In this document: positions 1-6,953 of the stretch, piece by piece
Layout: the number at the start of each line of letters is the position of its first letter
How positions within the stretch are numbered: position 1 is the stretch's first letter
DNA from: an uncultured Clostridia bacterium
GTDB lineage: Bacteria > Bacillota > Clostridia > Oscillospirales > Acutalibacteraceae
Length of the DNA stretch: 9,108 bases
Direction: 5' to 3'
Assembly (NCBI GenBank): GCA_946405475.1
Contig: CAMJHI010000075.1
Span: 1-9,108, forward strand
Notes under the pieces: model-generated
What the model saw: the letters and a program-made list of their open reading frames with translations, nothing else
The model's database searches: none
Told to the model about the DNA's origin: nothing
Position numbers and translations under genes: made by a program

Positions 1-1098
1 AGCCTTTTCATCCACGTAACGCTCGTCCCGTATCTGCACGGCTCGGAGGAGCACAAGACGAAACCGACGCAGCATTCGGTAAAAGAATTGCAGGGCATGG
101 GCGTCAATCCCAATATCATCATCCTCCGTTGTGACGAGCCGCTGGAGGATTCGATCTTTGATAAGATATCTCTTTTCTGCAACGTCAAAAAGGACTGCGT
201 GATCGAAAACATCACGCTGCCCAATCTGTATGAAGCGCCGCTGATGCTGGAAAAATCGAGCTTTTCCGCCGTGGTCTGCCGCGAGCTCGGCATCGAAACC
301 GAAGAACCCGATCTGGCGGAATGGTCGGCCATGGTCAGACGCATCAAAGAGCGGCCGCACACGGTGAACATCGGGCTGGTGGGCAAATACGTCGCGCTGC
401 ACGACGCCTACCTGTCGGTGGCCGAGGCGCTGCGCCACGCGGGCTATTTTTATAACACACACGTCAGAATCCACTGGATCGACTCGGAACAGATCACGCC
501 GGAAAACGCCGGGGAAACGCTCGGCGGGCTGGACGGCGTCATCGTGCCGGGCGGCTTCGGCAGCCGCGGCATCGAGGGCATGATCACGGCGGCGCAATAC
601 GCCAGAGAGCACCGTCTGCCCTATTTCGGCATTTGTCTGGGCATGCAGATCGCGGTGATCGAATTTGCGCGCCATGCCGCGGGACTCGCGGACGCGAACT
701 CCGGCGAATTTGACGAAGCCTGTCCGCACAAGGTCATTGACTTCATGCCCGGGCAGAGCGACGAGATCGACAAGGGCGGCACGCTGCGGCTGGGCGCTTA
801 TCCCTGCGAGATCCAGCCCGGCACAACGATGGAACGCTGCTATCAGACAAATCGGATCAGCGAGCGGCACCGCCACCGCTATGAATTCAACAACGATTAC
901 CGGACGACTCTGCAGGCCTGCGGGCTGACGCTCAGCGGCCTTTCGCCCGACGGAAACCTGGTGGAAACCGTCGAGCTGACCGACCGCCCGTTTTACGTGG
1001 GCGTGCAGTATCATCCGGAATTCAAATCCCGCCCGAACAAGCCGCACCCCCTGTTTCTGGGCTTCATCGGCGCGGCGTTCAAGGGGAAAGACGCATGA
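1..1098 (+). CDS. pyrG: CTP synthase, C-terminal two thirds (5' end outside window)
   Basis: Makes CTP from UTP, ATP and glutamine in the cytoplasm, the last step of de novo pyrimidine nucleotide synthesis. The reading frame is open from base 1 and gives 365 residues; the family is usually about 535, so roughly 170 N-terminal residues lie upstream. The visible part begins in the synthetase domain, with the conserved stretch KTKPTQHSVKEL at window residues 19-30. A class I glutamine amidotransferase domain follows: the oxyanion-loop region VPGGFGSRG, the nucleophile in GICLGMQ (Cys codon 634-636, residue 212) and the His/Glu pair in QYHPEF (residues 338 and 340). All three catalytic residues are present. 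Its stop codon overlaps the purF start (ATGA), which indicates translational coupling. Identification is very secure. An internal TTG at base 88 is not a start, because homology continues upstream of it. Confidence 0.98.
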   Translation, partial: SLFIHVTLVPYLHGSEEHKTKPTQHSVKELQGMGVNPNIIILRCDEPLEDSIFDKISLFCNVKKDCVIENITLPNLYEAPLMLEKSSFSAVVCRELGIETEEPDLAEWSAMVRRIKERPHTVNIGLVGKYVALHDAYLSVAEALRHAGYFYNTHVRIHWIDSEQITPENAGETLGGLDGVIVPGGFGSRGIEGMITAAQYAREHRLPYFGICLGMQIAVIEFARHAAGLADANSGEFDEACPHKVIDFMPGQSDEIDKGGTLRLGAYPCEIQPGTTMERCYQTNRISERHRHRYEFNNDYRTTLQACGLTLSGLSPDGNLVETVELTDRPFYVGVQYHPEFKSRPNKPHPLFLGFIGAAFKGKDA

Positions 1099-2513
1099 GT
1101 ATCCACGAAGAATGCGGGGTGTTCGGCGTTTATGCCGACACGCCCATGGACGCGGCGACGATTTGTTATTACGGGCTTTACGCGCTGCAGCACCGCGGGC
1201 AGGAAAGCTGCGGCATCGTGGTGAACGACGACGGGCTGTTCGTGTCGCACAAGGACGTCGGCATCGTCAGCGAGGTGTTCACCAAAAACGCGCTGGCTTC
1301 ATTTCCCAAGGGATGTATGGCGGTGGCGCACACGCGCTACGGCACGACCGGCGGCACAAGCCGCAGCAACTGCCAGCCCATCGAAGTGAACCATCAAAAA
1401 GGGCGCATGGCGCTGGCGCACAACGGCAACCTGTCCAACGCCGCCGAATTGCGCAGCGCACTGGAGCTGTCCGGCGCGATCTTCCACACCTCAAGCGACA
1501 CGGAGACCATCGCCTACATCGTCACGAAGGAGCGACTCACCGCGCCGTCCATCGAAGAAGCGCTCAGCCGTGCGATGAACACCCTGCAGGGCGCTTATTC
1601 GCTGATTCTCATGTCGCCGCAAAAGCTCCTCTGCGCACGCGACCCGCACGGGTTCCGCCCGCTGTGTTACGGCAAAACGCCGGACGGCGCGTATGTGGTC
1701 GCCTCCGAGAGCTGCGCGCTCAAGGCGGTCGGCGCCCGCTTCATCCGCGATATCGAGCCGGGCGAGATCCTGATTTTCAGCAAAGACGGCGTTGTTTCGC
1801 GCCGGGAGCACTGCGGCAGACAGGAAAAAAAAATCTGCGTGTTTGAATACATTTATTTTGCGCGGCCGGATTCCGTGATCGACGGACAATCGGTCCACGC
1901 CGCCCGCCTCAACGCGGGGCGCGTGCTTGCCAAAACGCACCCGGTGGACGCCGATCTGGTGGTCGGCGTGCCCGATTCCGGGCTGGACGCGGCGCTGGGC
2001 TACAGCCGGGAAAGCGGCATCCCCTACGACATCGGGCTGGTCAAAAACAAGTATATCGGCCGCACCTTCATCGCTCCGCAGGCGCGGGCCGATCAGGTGA
2101 ACATCAAGCTTTCCGCCGTGGAGGACGTGGTCAGGGGCAGGCGCATCGTGCTCATCGACGATTCGATTGTGCGCGGCACGACCTGTGAGCATCTGGTGGC
2201 GCTGCTGCGCCGCGCCGGAGCCAAAGAGATCCACATGCGCGTGTCCGCGCCGCCGTTCCGGTTCCCCTGCTATTACGGCACGGACATCGACTCACAGGAC
2301 AATCTCATCGCCTGCCGCCACACCGCCGATGAGATCGCGGCCATGATCGGCGCGGATTCGCTGGGTTATCTGCCCGCCGAATGTCTGGGCGAGCTGGCCG
2401 GCGGCGGGCACTATTGCAGCGCGTGCTTCACCGGCTGCTACCCCACCGCCATCCCCGAAGAAACCAGAAAAAACCGCTTTGAACAAAAGCTTTCGGAAAA
2501 GAACAGGGAGTGA
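1095..2513 (+). CDS. purF: Amidophosphoribosyltransferase (glutamine PRPP amidotransferase)
   Basis: Catalyses the first committed step of purine synthesis: PRPP plus glutamine gives 5-phosphoribosylamine. It has 472 residues, normal for the family. The N-terminal Ntn-hydrolase glutaminase domain starts at Cys7 in EECGVFGVY, so a six-residue propeptide (MSIHEE) must be removed to expose the nucleophile. This is shorter than the 11-residue propeptide of Bacillus subtilis PurF. The C-terminal phosphoribosyltransferase domain has the PRPP loop VLIDDSIVRGTT at residues 352-363. Four cysteines at 248 (KICVFEY), 392 (RFPCYYG), 441 and 444 (HYCSACFTG) match the 4Fe-4S ligands of the Bacillus-type enzyme, which suggests oxygen-sensitive stability. 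The ATG overlaps the pyrG stop by 4 bp, and an AAGGGG Shine-Dalgarno site lies 8 bases upstream. No other purine gene is adjacent. Confidence 0.98.
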   Translation: MSIHEECGVFGVYADTPMDAATICYYGLYALQHRGQESCGIVVNDDGLFVSHKDVGIVSEVFTKNALASFPKGCMAVAHTRYGTTGGTSRSNCQPIEVNHQKGRMALAHNGNLSNAAELRSALELSGAIFHTSSDTETIAYIVTKERLTAPSIEEALSRAMNTLQGAYSLILMSPQKLLCARDPHGFRPLCYGKTPDGAYVVASESCALKAVGARFIRDIEPGEILIFSKDGVVSRREHCGRQEKKICVFEYIYFARPDSVIDGQSVHAARLNAGRVLAKTHPVDADLVVGVPDSGLDAALGYSRESGIPYDIGLVKNKYIGRTFIAPQARADQVNIKLSAVEDVVRGRRIVLIDDSIVRGTTCEHLVALLRRAGAKEIHMRVSAPPFRFPCYYGTDIDSQDNLIACRHTADEIAAMIGADSLGYLPAECLGELAGGGHYCSACFTGCYPTAIPEETRKNRFEQKLSEKNRE

Positions 2514-2517
2514 GAAC

Positions 2518-3312
2518 ATGCGTTTCACCAAAATGCACGGCTTAGGCAACGATTATCTTTACGTTTACGGCGACGTGCCCGAAAACATCGCAGCGCTGTC
2601 ACAAAAGCTGTCCGACCGCCATTTCGGCGCGGGCTCGGACGGCATGATCTATATTTCGCCGTCGGAGATCGCCGATTTCAAAATGCGCATCTTCAACGCC
2701 GACGGCAGCGAAGCGATGATGTGCGGCAACGGCATCCGCTGCGTGGGAAAATACGTTTATGAGAAAGGCTACACCGACCAAACGCACCTGAAGATCGAAA
2801 CGCTGTCCGGCATCAAAACGCTCGACCTGCGCCTGACGGCCGGTAAGGTGCGTCAGGTCACGGTCGGGATGGGCGCGGCGACGGTATCGGCCGATCTGCC
2901 GCTGACGCTCGATGAGCAAAAAATCGTCTGCACGCCCGTGTCGGTCGGCAACCCGCACGCGGTGCAGTTCGTTGACGACGCGGAAAACGCGCCGCTGACC
3001 GAAATCGGACCGCAGATCGAGCATCACTCGGCTTTTCCCGGCGGCGTCAACGCGGAATTCGCGCAGCTCATCGCGCCGAACACCCTGCGCATGCGCGTGT
3101 GGGAGCGCGGCAGCGGCGTGACCATGGCCTGCGGCACAGGCGCGTGCGCCACCGCGGCGGCGGCCGTGAGCAAGGGGCTGTGTGAGTTTGACCGGCCGGT
3201 TTTTGTGCAGCTCGACGGCGGCACACTGGAGATCACCGTCAGCCGTGATTATCATGTGACCATGACCGGTCCGGCCGAGACTGTTTATGAGGGGGAAACC
3301 GAACCATGTTAA
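2518..3312 (+). CDS. dapF: Diaminopimelate epimerase
   Basis: Converts LL-diaminopimelate to meso-diaminopimelate, the lysine precursor and usual cross-linking residue of the peptidoglycan stem peptide; a cofactor-independent two-cysteine racemase fold. The start is ATG 2518 (MRFTKMHGLGNDY), because the family begins with exactly this stretch and AGGGAG lies 7 bases upstream; an in-frame alternative at 2479 lies inside purF and adds only non-homologous residues. The product has 264 residues, close to the usual 270-280. The two catalytic cysteines are Cys69 (MMCGNGIRC) and Cys205 (MACGTGAC), at the ends of the two mirror-image halves. GNPHAVQFV and the ERGSG segment before Cys205 are also typical. 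It starts 4 bases after the purF stop and overlaps dapL by 7 bases, so it is co-transcribed with the next enzyme of its own pathway. Confidence 0.97.
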   Translation: MRFTKMHGLGNDYLYVYGDVPENIAALSQKLSDRHFGAGSDGMIYISPSEIADFKMRIFNADGSEAMMCGNGIRCVGKYVYEKGYTDQTHLKIETLSGIKTLDLRLTAGKVRQVTVGMGAATVSADLPLTLDEQKIVCTPVSVGNPHAVQFVDDAENAPLTEIGPQIEHHSAFPGGVNAEFAQLIAPNTLRMRVWERGSGVTMACGTGACATAAAAVSKGLCEFDRPVFVQLDGGTLEITVSRDYHVTMTGPAETVYEGETEPC

Positions 3313-4493
3313 AGCCGAACGCGCACTATGCCGATCTGAAAGATTCTTATTTATTTTTCAACATTTCTCAAAAGATAGCGGCCTACCTTGCCGAGCACCC
3401 CGGGCAGCGCCTGCTGCGCCTTGGCATCGGCGACGTGTCGCTGCCGCTGTGCCCGGCCGTGATCGACGCGCTGCATGAGGCGGTCAGCGAGCAGGCGGAG
3501 CAGAGCACGTTCCACGGCTATATGCCCGAATGCGGCGCGCCGTTTCTGCGTGAAACCATCGCCGCGCACTATCAAAGCCGCGGCGTGAAGCTAAAAGCTG
3601 ACGAGGTGTTCGTTTCCAGCGGCGCGAGCGACGAGCTGGGCGACATCCTCGATTTGTTTTCACCCGAAAACACCAGCCTGATCTTCGAGCCCGCCTACCC
3701 CGCCTACGTCGACGCCAACGTGATGGGCGGCCGCAAAATCATCCACCTGCCCTCCGGCAAGGAAAACGGCTTTCTGCCCCGGCCGGACGAGAGCGTACAG
3801 GCCGAGCTGATCTATATCTGCTCGCCCAACAACCCGACCGGCGCGGTGTTCACGAAAGACCTGCTGGCCGAATGGGTCGATTTTGCCAACAAAACGGGCG
3901 CAGTCATTCTGTTTGACGCGGCGTATGAGGCGTTTATTGAAGACGAAACGCTGCCGCGCAGTATTTTTGAAATCGAGGGCGCGCGCACCTGCGCGATCGA
4001 GATCTGTTCGCTGTCGAAAACCGCCGGATTCACCGGGACAAGGCTCGGCTACACGGTCATTCCCAAGGAGCTGGAACGCGCCGGGATGAACCTGAACGCC
4101 ATGTGGGTGCGCAACCGCACGACAAAGACCAACGGCGTGTCGTATATTCTGCAAAAGGGCGCGAGCGCCGTGTTCACCGAAGAAGGGCAAAAACAGATCA
4201 GGGCGAACATCGCGGTTTACAAGCAAAACGCCAAAACGATCATGGCGGCGCTCGATGCGCTCGGCATCTGGTATTGCGGCGGCCAAAACGCGCCGTATAT
4301 CTGGCTGAAATGCCCCGGCGGCATGGACAGCTGGCAGTTCTTCGACCATCTGCTCAACGAAGCGCAGATCGTCGGCACGCCCGGCTCCGGCTTCGGCGCG
4401 TGCGGCGAAGGGTATTTCCGCTTTTCCACCTTCGGCAGCCCGGCGGATACTCAGGAAGCGGCCGAGCGCATGCGCAGGCTGTTCCGGTCATGA
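3306..4493 (+). CDS. dapL: LL-diaminopimelate aminotransferase
   Basis: A PLP-dependent fold-type I aminotransferase that converts tetrahydrodipicolinate directly to LL-diaminopimelate with glutamate as amino donor, bypassing the succinylase and acetylase routes. At 395 residues it is near the family norm of about 400. Family features are SYLFFNISQK near residue 14, LRLGIGDVSLPLCP, ICSPNNPTGAVF, the aspartate in ILFDAAYEAF and the PLP lysine Lys238 in SLSKTAGFTGTRLGY. The substrate-region motif usually written YGPEQG reads YMPECG here (residues 72-77). Start ATG 3306 overlaps the dapF stop by 7 bases, with GAGGGGG 10 bases upstream. Sitting directly after dapF strongly supports the DapL assignment over a generic aspartate-type aminotransferase. 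The gene ends 13 bases before a strong terminator hairpin, so it is probably last in the operon. Confidence 0.93.
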   Translation: MLKPNAHYADLKDSYLFFNISQKIAAYLAEHPGQRLLRLGIGDVSLPLCPAVIDALHEAVSEQAEQSTFHGYMPECGAPFLRETIAAHYQSRGVKLKADEVFVSSGASDELGDILDLFSPENTSLIFEPAYPAYVDANVMGGRKIIHLPSGKENGFLPRPDESVQAELIYICSPNNPTGAVFTKDLLAEWVDFANKTGAVILFDAAYEAFIEDETLPRSIFEIEGARTCAIEICSLSKTAGFTGTRLGYTVIPKELERAGMNLNAMWVRNRTTKTNGVSYILQKGASAVFTEEGQKQIRANIAVYKQNAKTIMAALDALGIWYCGGQNAPYIWLKCPGGMDSWQFFDHLLNEAQIVGTPGSGFGACGEGYFRFSTFGSPADTQEAAERMRRLFRS

Positions 4494-4500
4494 CCCAATA

Positions 4501-4542
4501 AAAAAGAGGCACGTCCCTGTTCCAAAGGGATGTGCCTTTTTT
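4501..4542. terminator. Bidirectional intrinsic terminator between convergent operons
   Basis: A 12-bp stem pairs 4507-4518 (AGGCACGTCCCT) with 4526-4537 (AGGGATGTGCCT), with one G-T pair and a 7-base loop. An A run precedes the stem (4498-4505, with one T at 4499) and a T run follows it (4537-4542). Read on the plus strand it ends dapL transcription. Read on the minus strand the same hairpin is followed by CTTTTTT and ends transcription of the hydrolase gene. It lies in the only convergent junction of the window. Confidence 0.92.
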
Positions 4543-4579
4543 GATTCGGAATGAATCCGCCCGAAAACGGTCGGCGGCT

Positions 4580-6094
4580 TTATCGGGTCAGAAGAGAACG
4601 AAGGAACGAGAACAGGAACCGGATGAGATTCAGCCAGGACGGGCTTGCTTTCAGCCGGAGCCACGCGTTCGGCGCGCCGGTGACAGGCGTGACCGTGTCG
4701 GCATCGTCATCCGCCTCAAGGAACTGCGGAAACTGTTCAAAAGCCGTCACGCTGACCTCATCGCCCGTCATGACAAGCTCGAACAATTCGTCGATCCCGG
4801 CGTTGCCGTTGCAGTGGAGCCAATCGCGCACGAACCAGGTGCAGTCCGGCAGCGCGCAGGTCGACGCGTCGATCATATGATCGGGCGAAAGATAGGTCCT
4901 GTCTGCCAGCGCGTTGACGTAATCCTCGCTCAACGGCTCCTTGGTATTGCCGCAGGTCGCGCCCAGCGAAGCGTATTTCGTGTCGACGGTGCCGTCTGAC
5001 GTGGAGCGCCAGAGCGTGATAAGGGGCGTTCGCTGCACGTTGTAGCCGCAGATGAGGCAAACCTTGACGCCGCTGTTTTTCGCCGCCGTCAGGTTAGCGG
5101 CAATATTGGCCATGGCGGTTCGGTAGGCAAAGATCTTGTCGTGCAGACCGCCCTGCGCGGGGAGCTGCATGAAGGCGACGGCTTCATGGAAGTATTCCTC
5201 GGGCACGAACGCCCAGATGCCGGGCAGTGTGCCGAAAATCGGGATCAGCGCCTCGCGGAACACCTGCTCGCCGACGTCTTTGATGAGCCGGTCGCCCAGC
5301 GCGCACAGCCCGTCGATCACGCCCGCCGCCTTCAGAGCGCCGAGCAGCGCGTAAAGCGTGCCCTCGATGAAATCATCGGCAAAGCCGGTTTCCAAAAAAG
5401 GAATGGCGTCTTCCCCATAACGGGCGAGCGCCGTGGCGTTGAGCTCGATGCGGCCGGTGAACGCCTCGCCCGCCACCGCCGTGCCCCACAGCGGGCCGCA
5501 GCGGCAGATGATGACGTCGATCCCGTCATAGCCGTACTGTTCCAGATAGGCGGAAAGCACGACGCCGCCCATGCTCGAGCATTTCAGCTTCACGCTGTCA
5601 TGCCCGGTCAGTGCCTTGACCTGCGCGATGAATTCGTGCAGCCGCTGCGCGTGCTCATAGGGATCGAGCCGGAAATCGTAATCAAAATAATAGTCGCTGT
5701 CCGGGCCGTGCGTGCTGCCCTGCGGCACGTTCAGCTCAGGTGTTGTGACGTTCGCCTTCGATCGACCCTCACTGTCCAGCGCCAGGTCGCCGAAGCAGGC
5801 GTAGACGAAGGTCACGAGCGCGTCGCCGAGCTGCTGTGAATTGCGGGTGAGCAGCGCTTTGGTGAGCTGAGGCAGAACGTCTTTGAGATTGGCAAGCAAA
5901 AACTTCGTGTCGAGCTTCCACAGGGTCTGCTCGTCAGCCGTGCCCGCATCGCGCACGATGGGCGTGCAGCCCAGCGGCCCGACGTAAATGATGGGCGAAA
6001 AGCCGCATTGGCAGCCGCCGTCGGCGGCAGCGGCGGGCGACGCCGCACAGCAGAGCATCACGACGCACAGGATCAGGGAGATGAGCTTTTTCAT
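4580..6094 (-). CDS. Secreted cysteine-rich lipase-like alpha/beta hydrolase
   Basis: A 504-residue exported protein of a lipase-like alpha/beta-hydrolase type; substrate unknown. An N-terminal signal peptide (MKKLISLILCVVML core, then ASPAAAA, cleavage near residue 23-24) has no convincing lipobox. SPIIYVGPLG resembles the strand and oxyanion loop that open the lipase fold. A nucleophile elbow is seen at residues 172-177, CSSMGG, with Ser174 as candidate nucleophile; the usual first glycine of GxSxG is cysteine. Candidate triad partners are Asp367 or Asp371 (SDGTVDTKY) and His406 (SPDHMID). About 190 residues lie between nucleophile and acid, enough for a lid domain. The mature part has 14 cysteines, and the C-terminus is hydrophobic/amphipathic (WLNLIRFLFSFLRSLL). 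Start ATG 6094 was chosen for its signal peptide and the strong AAAGGAGGA site 6 bases upstream; the frame is open further into the sirtuin gene without coding character. Hydrolase identity is likely, catalytic activity unproven. Confidence 0.82.
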   Translation of the reverse strand: MKKLISLILCVVMLCCAASPAAAADGGCQCGFSPIIYVGPLGCTPIVRDAGTADEQTLWKLDTKFLLANLKDVLPQLTKALLTRNSQQLGDALVTFVYACFGDLALDSEGRSKANVTTPELNVPQGSTHGPDSDYYFDYDFRLDPYEHAQRLHEFIAQVKALTGHDSVKLKCSSMGGVVLSAYLEQYGYDGIDVIICRCGPLWGTAVAGEAFTGRIELNATALARYGEDAIPFLETGFADDFIEGTLYALLGALKAAGVIDGLCALGDRLIKDVGEQVFREALIPIFGTLPGIWAFVPEEYFHEAVAFMQLPAQGGLHDKIFAYRTAMANIAANLTAAKNSGVKVCLICGYNVQRTPLITLWRSTSDGTVDTKYASLGATCGNTKEPLSEDYVNALADRTYLSPDHMIDASTCALPDCTWFVRDWLHCNGNAGIDELFELVMTGDEVSVTAFEQFPQFLEADDDADTVTPVTGAPNAWLRLKASPSWLNLIRFLFSFLRSLLTR

Positions 6095-6100
6095 GTTCGT

Positions 6101-6109
6101 TCCTCCTTT
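6101..6109 (-). promoter_or_regulatory. Strong ribosome binding site fixing the hydrolase start
   Basis: On the minus strand this reads AAAGGAGGA, a near-perfect anti-16S match, 6 bases before ATG 6094. It decides the start of the secreted hydrolase, whose frame otherwise stays open for 83 codons upstream across the end of the sirtuin gene. Confidence 0.88.
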
Positions 6110-6134
6110 GGTGTGGTTCCAACGCTTGCCGGGG

Positions 6135-6884
6135 TCACAGCGGCAAAGCCGCGACGGTCTGGCTGAGCACGTCGCCGATGCTGTCGCGGAAAATGAGCGA
6201 CGCGCGGCTGTCATAGGCCGTTTCCTCGCGGTTGATGAGCACCATATTTTCGCCCCTGAAATAGCGGATAAAGCCCGCCGCCGGGTAGACGGCCAGCGAC
6301 GTGCCGCCGATGATGAGCAGATCGGCCGAGGCGATGGCGTCAACCGCCGCCTCGATCACCCGCTCGTTCAGTGGTTCTTCGTAAAGCACCACGTCCGGCT
6401 TGACGACGGCGCCGCATTTTTCGCATTTCGGGATCTGCCCTTTCAGCGCTTTGATCTGCTCCACGGGCATAAAGGCGCCGCAGTTTGGACAATGGTGCTT
6501 GAGGGTCGTGCCGTGAAGCTCGAGCACGTTTTGACTCCCCGCCCGCTGGTGCAGTCCGTCGATGTTCTGGGTAATGACCGCGCTGAGCTTACCCGCCTGC
6601 TCAAGCTGTGCCAGCGCCCGGTGCGCGCGGTTCGGCTCGGCTGCGGTGTTGAGAAAATAGTTGTAATAAAAATCATAGAACACGTCGGGATGCGCGAAGA
6701 AGAAGCTGCGGCTCAGAATGGTCTCCGGCGACACACCGTATTGCTTGACCGTGTTGTAAAGCCCGTCTTCGCTGCGGTAATCCTTCATGCCGCTTTCGGT
6801 CGAAACGCCCGCCCCGCCGAAAAAGACGGTGCTGCCGCTGTTTCTGATCATGTCGGTGAACCGGTTGATTTTGGTTTGATCCAT
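6135..6884 (-). CDS. Sir2-family NAD-dependent protein deacylase (sirtuin)
   Basis: A cytoplasmic sirtuin that removes acyl groups from protein lysines using NAD, giving nicotinamide and O-acyl-ADP-ribose. The 249 residues form a minimal catalytic core. NAD-binding GAGVSTESG is at 24-32, TQNIDGLH at 105-112, the catalytic His124 is in LELHGT, zinc is held by Cys132/Cys135 and Cys154/Cys157, and GGTSLAVYPA is at 193-202. The usual GIPDFR reads GMKDYR (32-37). The Tyr/Arg pair that favours succinyl-lysine in CobB/SIRT5-type enzymes is not evident in the FYDFYYNYF region, so deacetylation is the safer guess. Start ATG 6884 is preferred over GTG 6893 because the GTG is part of the Shine-Dalgarno site. 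The gene lies 69 bases after the Sm-like gene and 40 bases before the hydrolase gene. The symbol cobB is often used for such genes, but I leave it open. Confidence 0.96.
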   Translation of the reverse strand: MDQTKINRFTDMIRNSGSTVFFGGAGVSTESGMKDYRSEDGLYNTVKQYGVSPETILSRSFFFAHPDVFYDFYYNYFLNTAAEPNRAHRALAQLEQAGKLSAVITQNIDGLHQRAGSQNVLELHGTTLKHHCPNCGAFMPVEQIKALKGQIPKCEKCGAVVKPDVVLYEEPLNERVIEAAVDAIASADLLIIGGTSLAVYPAAGFIRYFRGENMVLINREETAYDSRASLIFRDSIGDVLSQTVAALPL

Positions 6885-6890
6885 ATTCTT

Positions 6891-6898
6891 CACCTCTT
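6891..6898 (-). promoter_or_regulatory. Ribosome binding site that decides the sirtuin start
   Basis: On the minus strand this reads AAGAGGTG, 6 bases before ATG 6884. The in-frame GTG at 6893 overlaps it and so has no site of its own, which makes ATG 6884 the likely start. Confidence 0.75.
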
Positions 6899-6908
6899 AC
6901 GGTATTCT

Positions 6909-6946
6909 ACAGCCCGCAGACGGTCATCCTGCCGTTTACGGGCTGT
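6909..6946 (-). repeat. Intergenic inverted repeat (hairpin) upstream of the sirtuin
   Basis: ACAGCCCG (6909-6916) pairs perfectly with CGGGCTGT (6939-6946). Pairing continues inward between 6917-6923 and 6932-6938 with one C-A mismatch and one G-T pair, leaving an 8-base loop. It fills most of the gap between the stop of the Sm-like gene and the sirtuin ribosome site. No T tract follows it on the minus strand (TAGAATACC comes next), so it is not a standard intrinsic terminator there. It could be a weak attenuator, an mRNA processing or stability element, or a protein-binding operator. Confidence 0.6.
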
Positions 6947-6953
6947 TTCATTG

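Noticed and set aside
1825..1833. Run of nine A bases inside purF as a programmed slippage or frameshift site
   Set aside because: The reading frame is intact across it and encodes conserved residues just before Fe-S ligand Cys248; occasional slippage cannot be judged from sequence.
1491..2234. Minus-strand open frame of 247 codons across purF
   Set aside because: Antisense shadow of a confidently identified gene; its composition is dominated by residues typical of such shadows and no ribosome site stands out.
2479..2517. Upstream in-frame start for dapF inside purF
   Set aside because: Family homology starts at MRFTKMHGLGND (2518), which also has a properly spaced ribosome site.
4543..4557. 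Small inverted repeat GATTC-GGAAT-GAATC next to the terminator
   Set aside because: A 5-bp stem with a 5-base loop is too weak to claim a function and could arise by chance.
6095..6343. An 83-codon N-terminal extension of the hydrolase reading frame into the sirtuin gene
   Set aside because: It lies out of frame inside the sirtuin gene, is rich in Arg/Ser/Ala as expected of a shifted GC-rich frame, and the signal peptide plus strong ribosome site at 6094 define the real start.
6902..6935. Possible promoter upstream of the sirtuin (TAGAAT as a -10 box on the minus strand)
   Set aside because: No acceptable -35 hexamer at 16-18 bases; the TAGAAT overlaps the edge of the hairpin and is likely chance.
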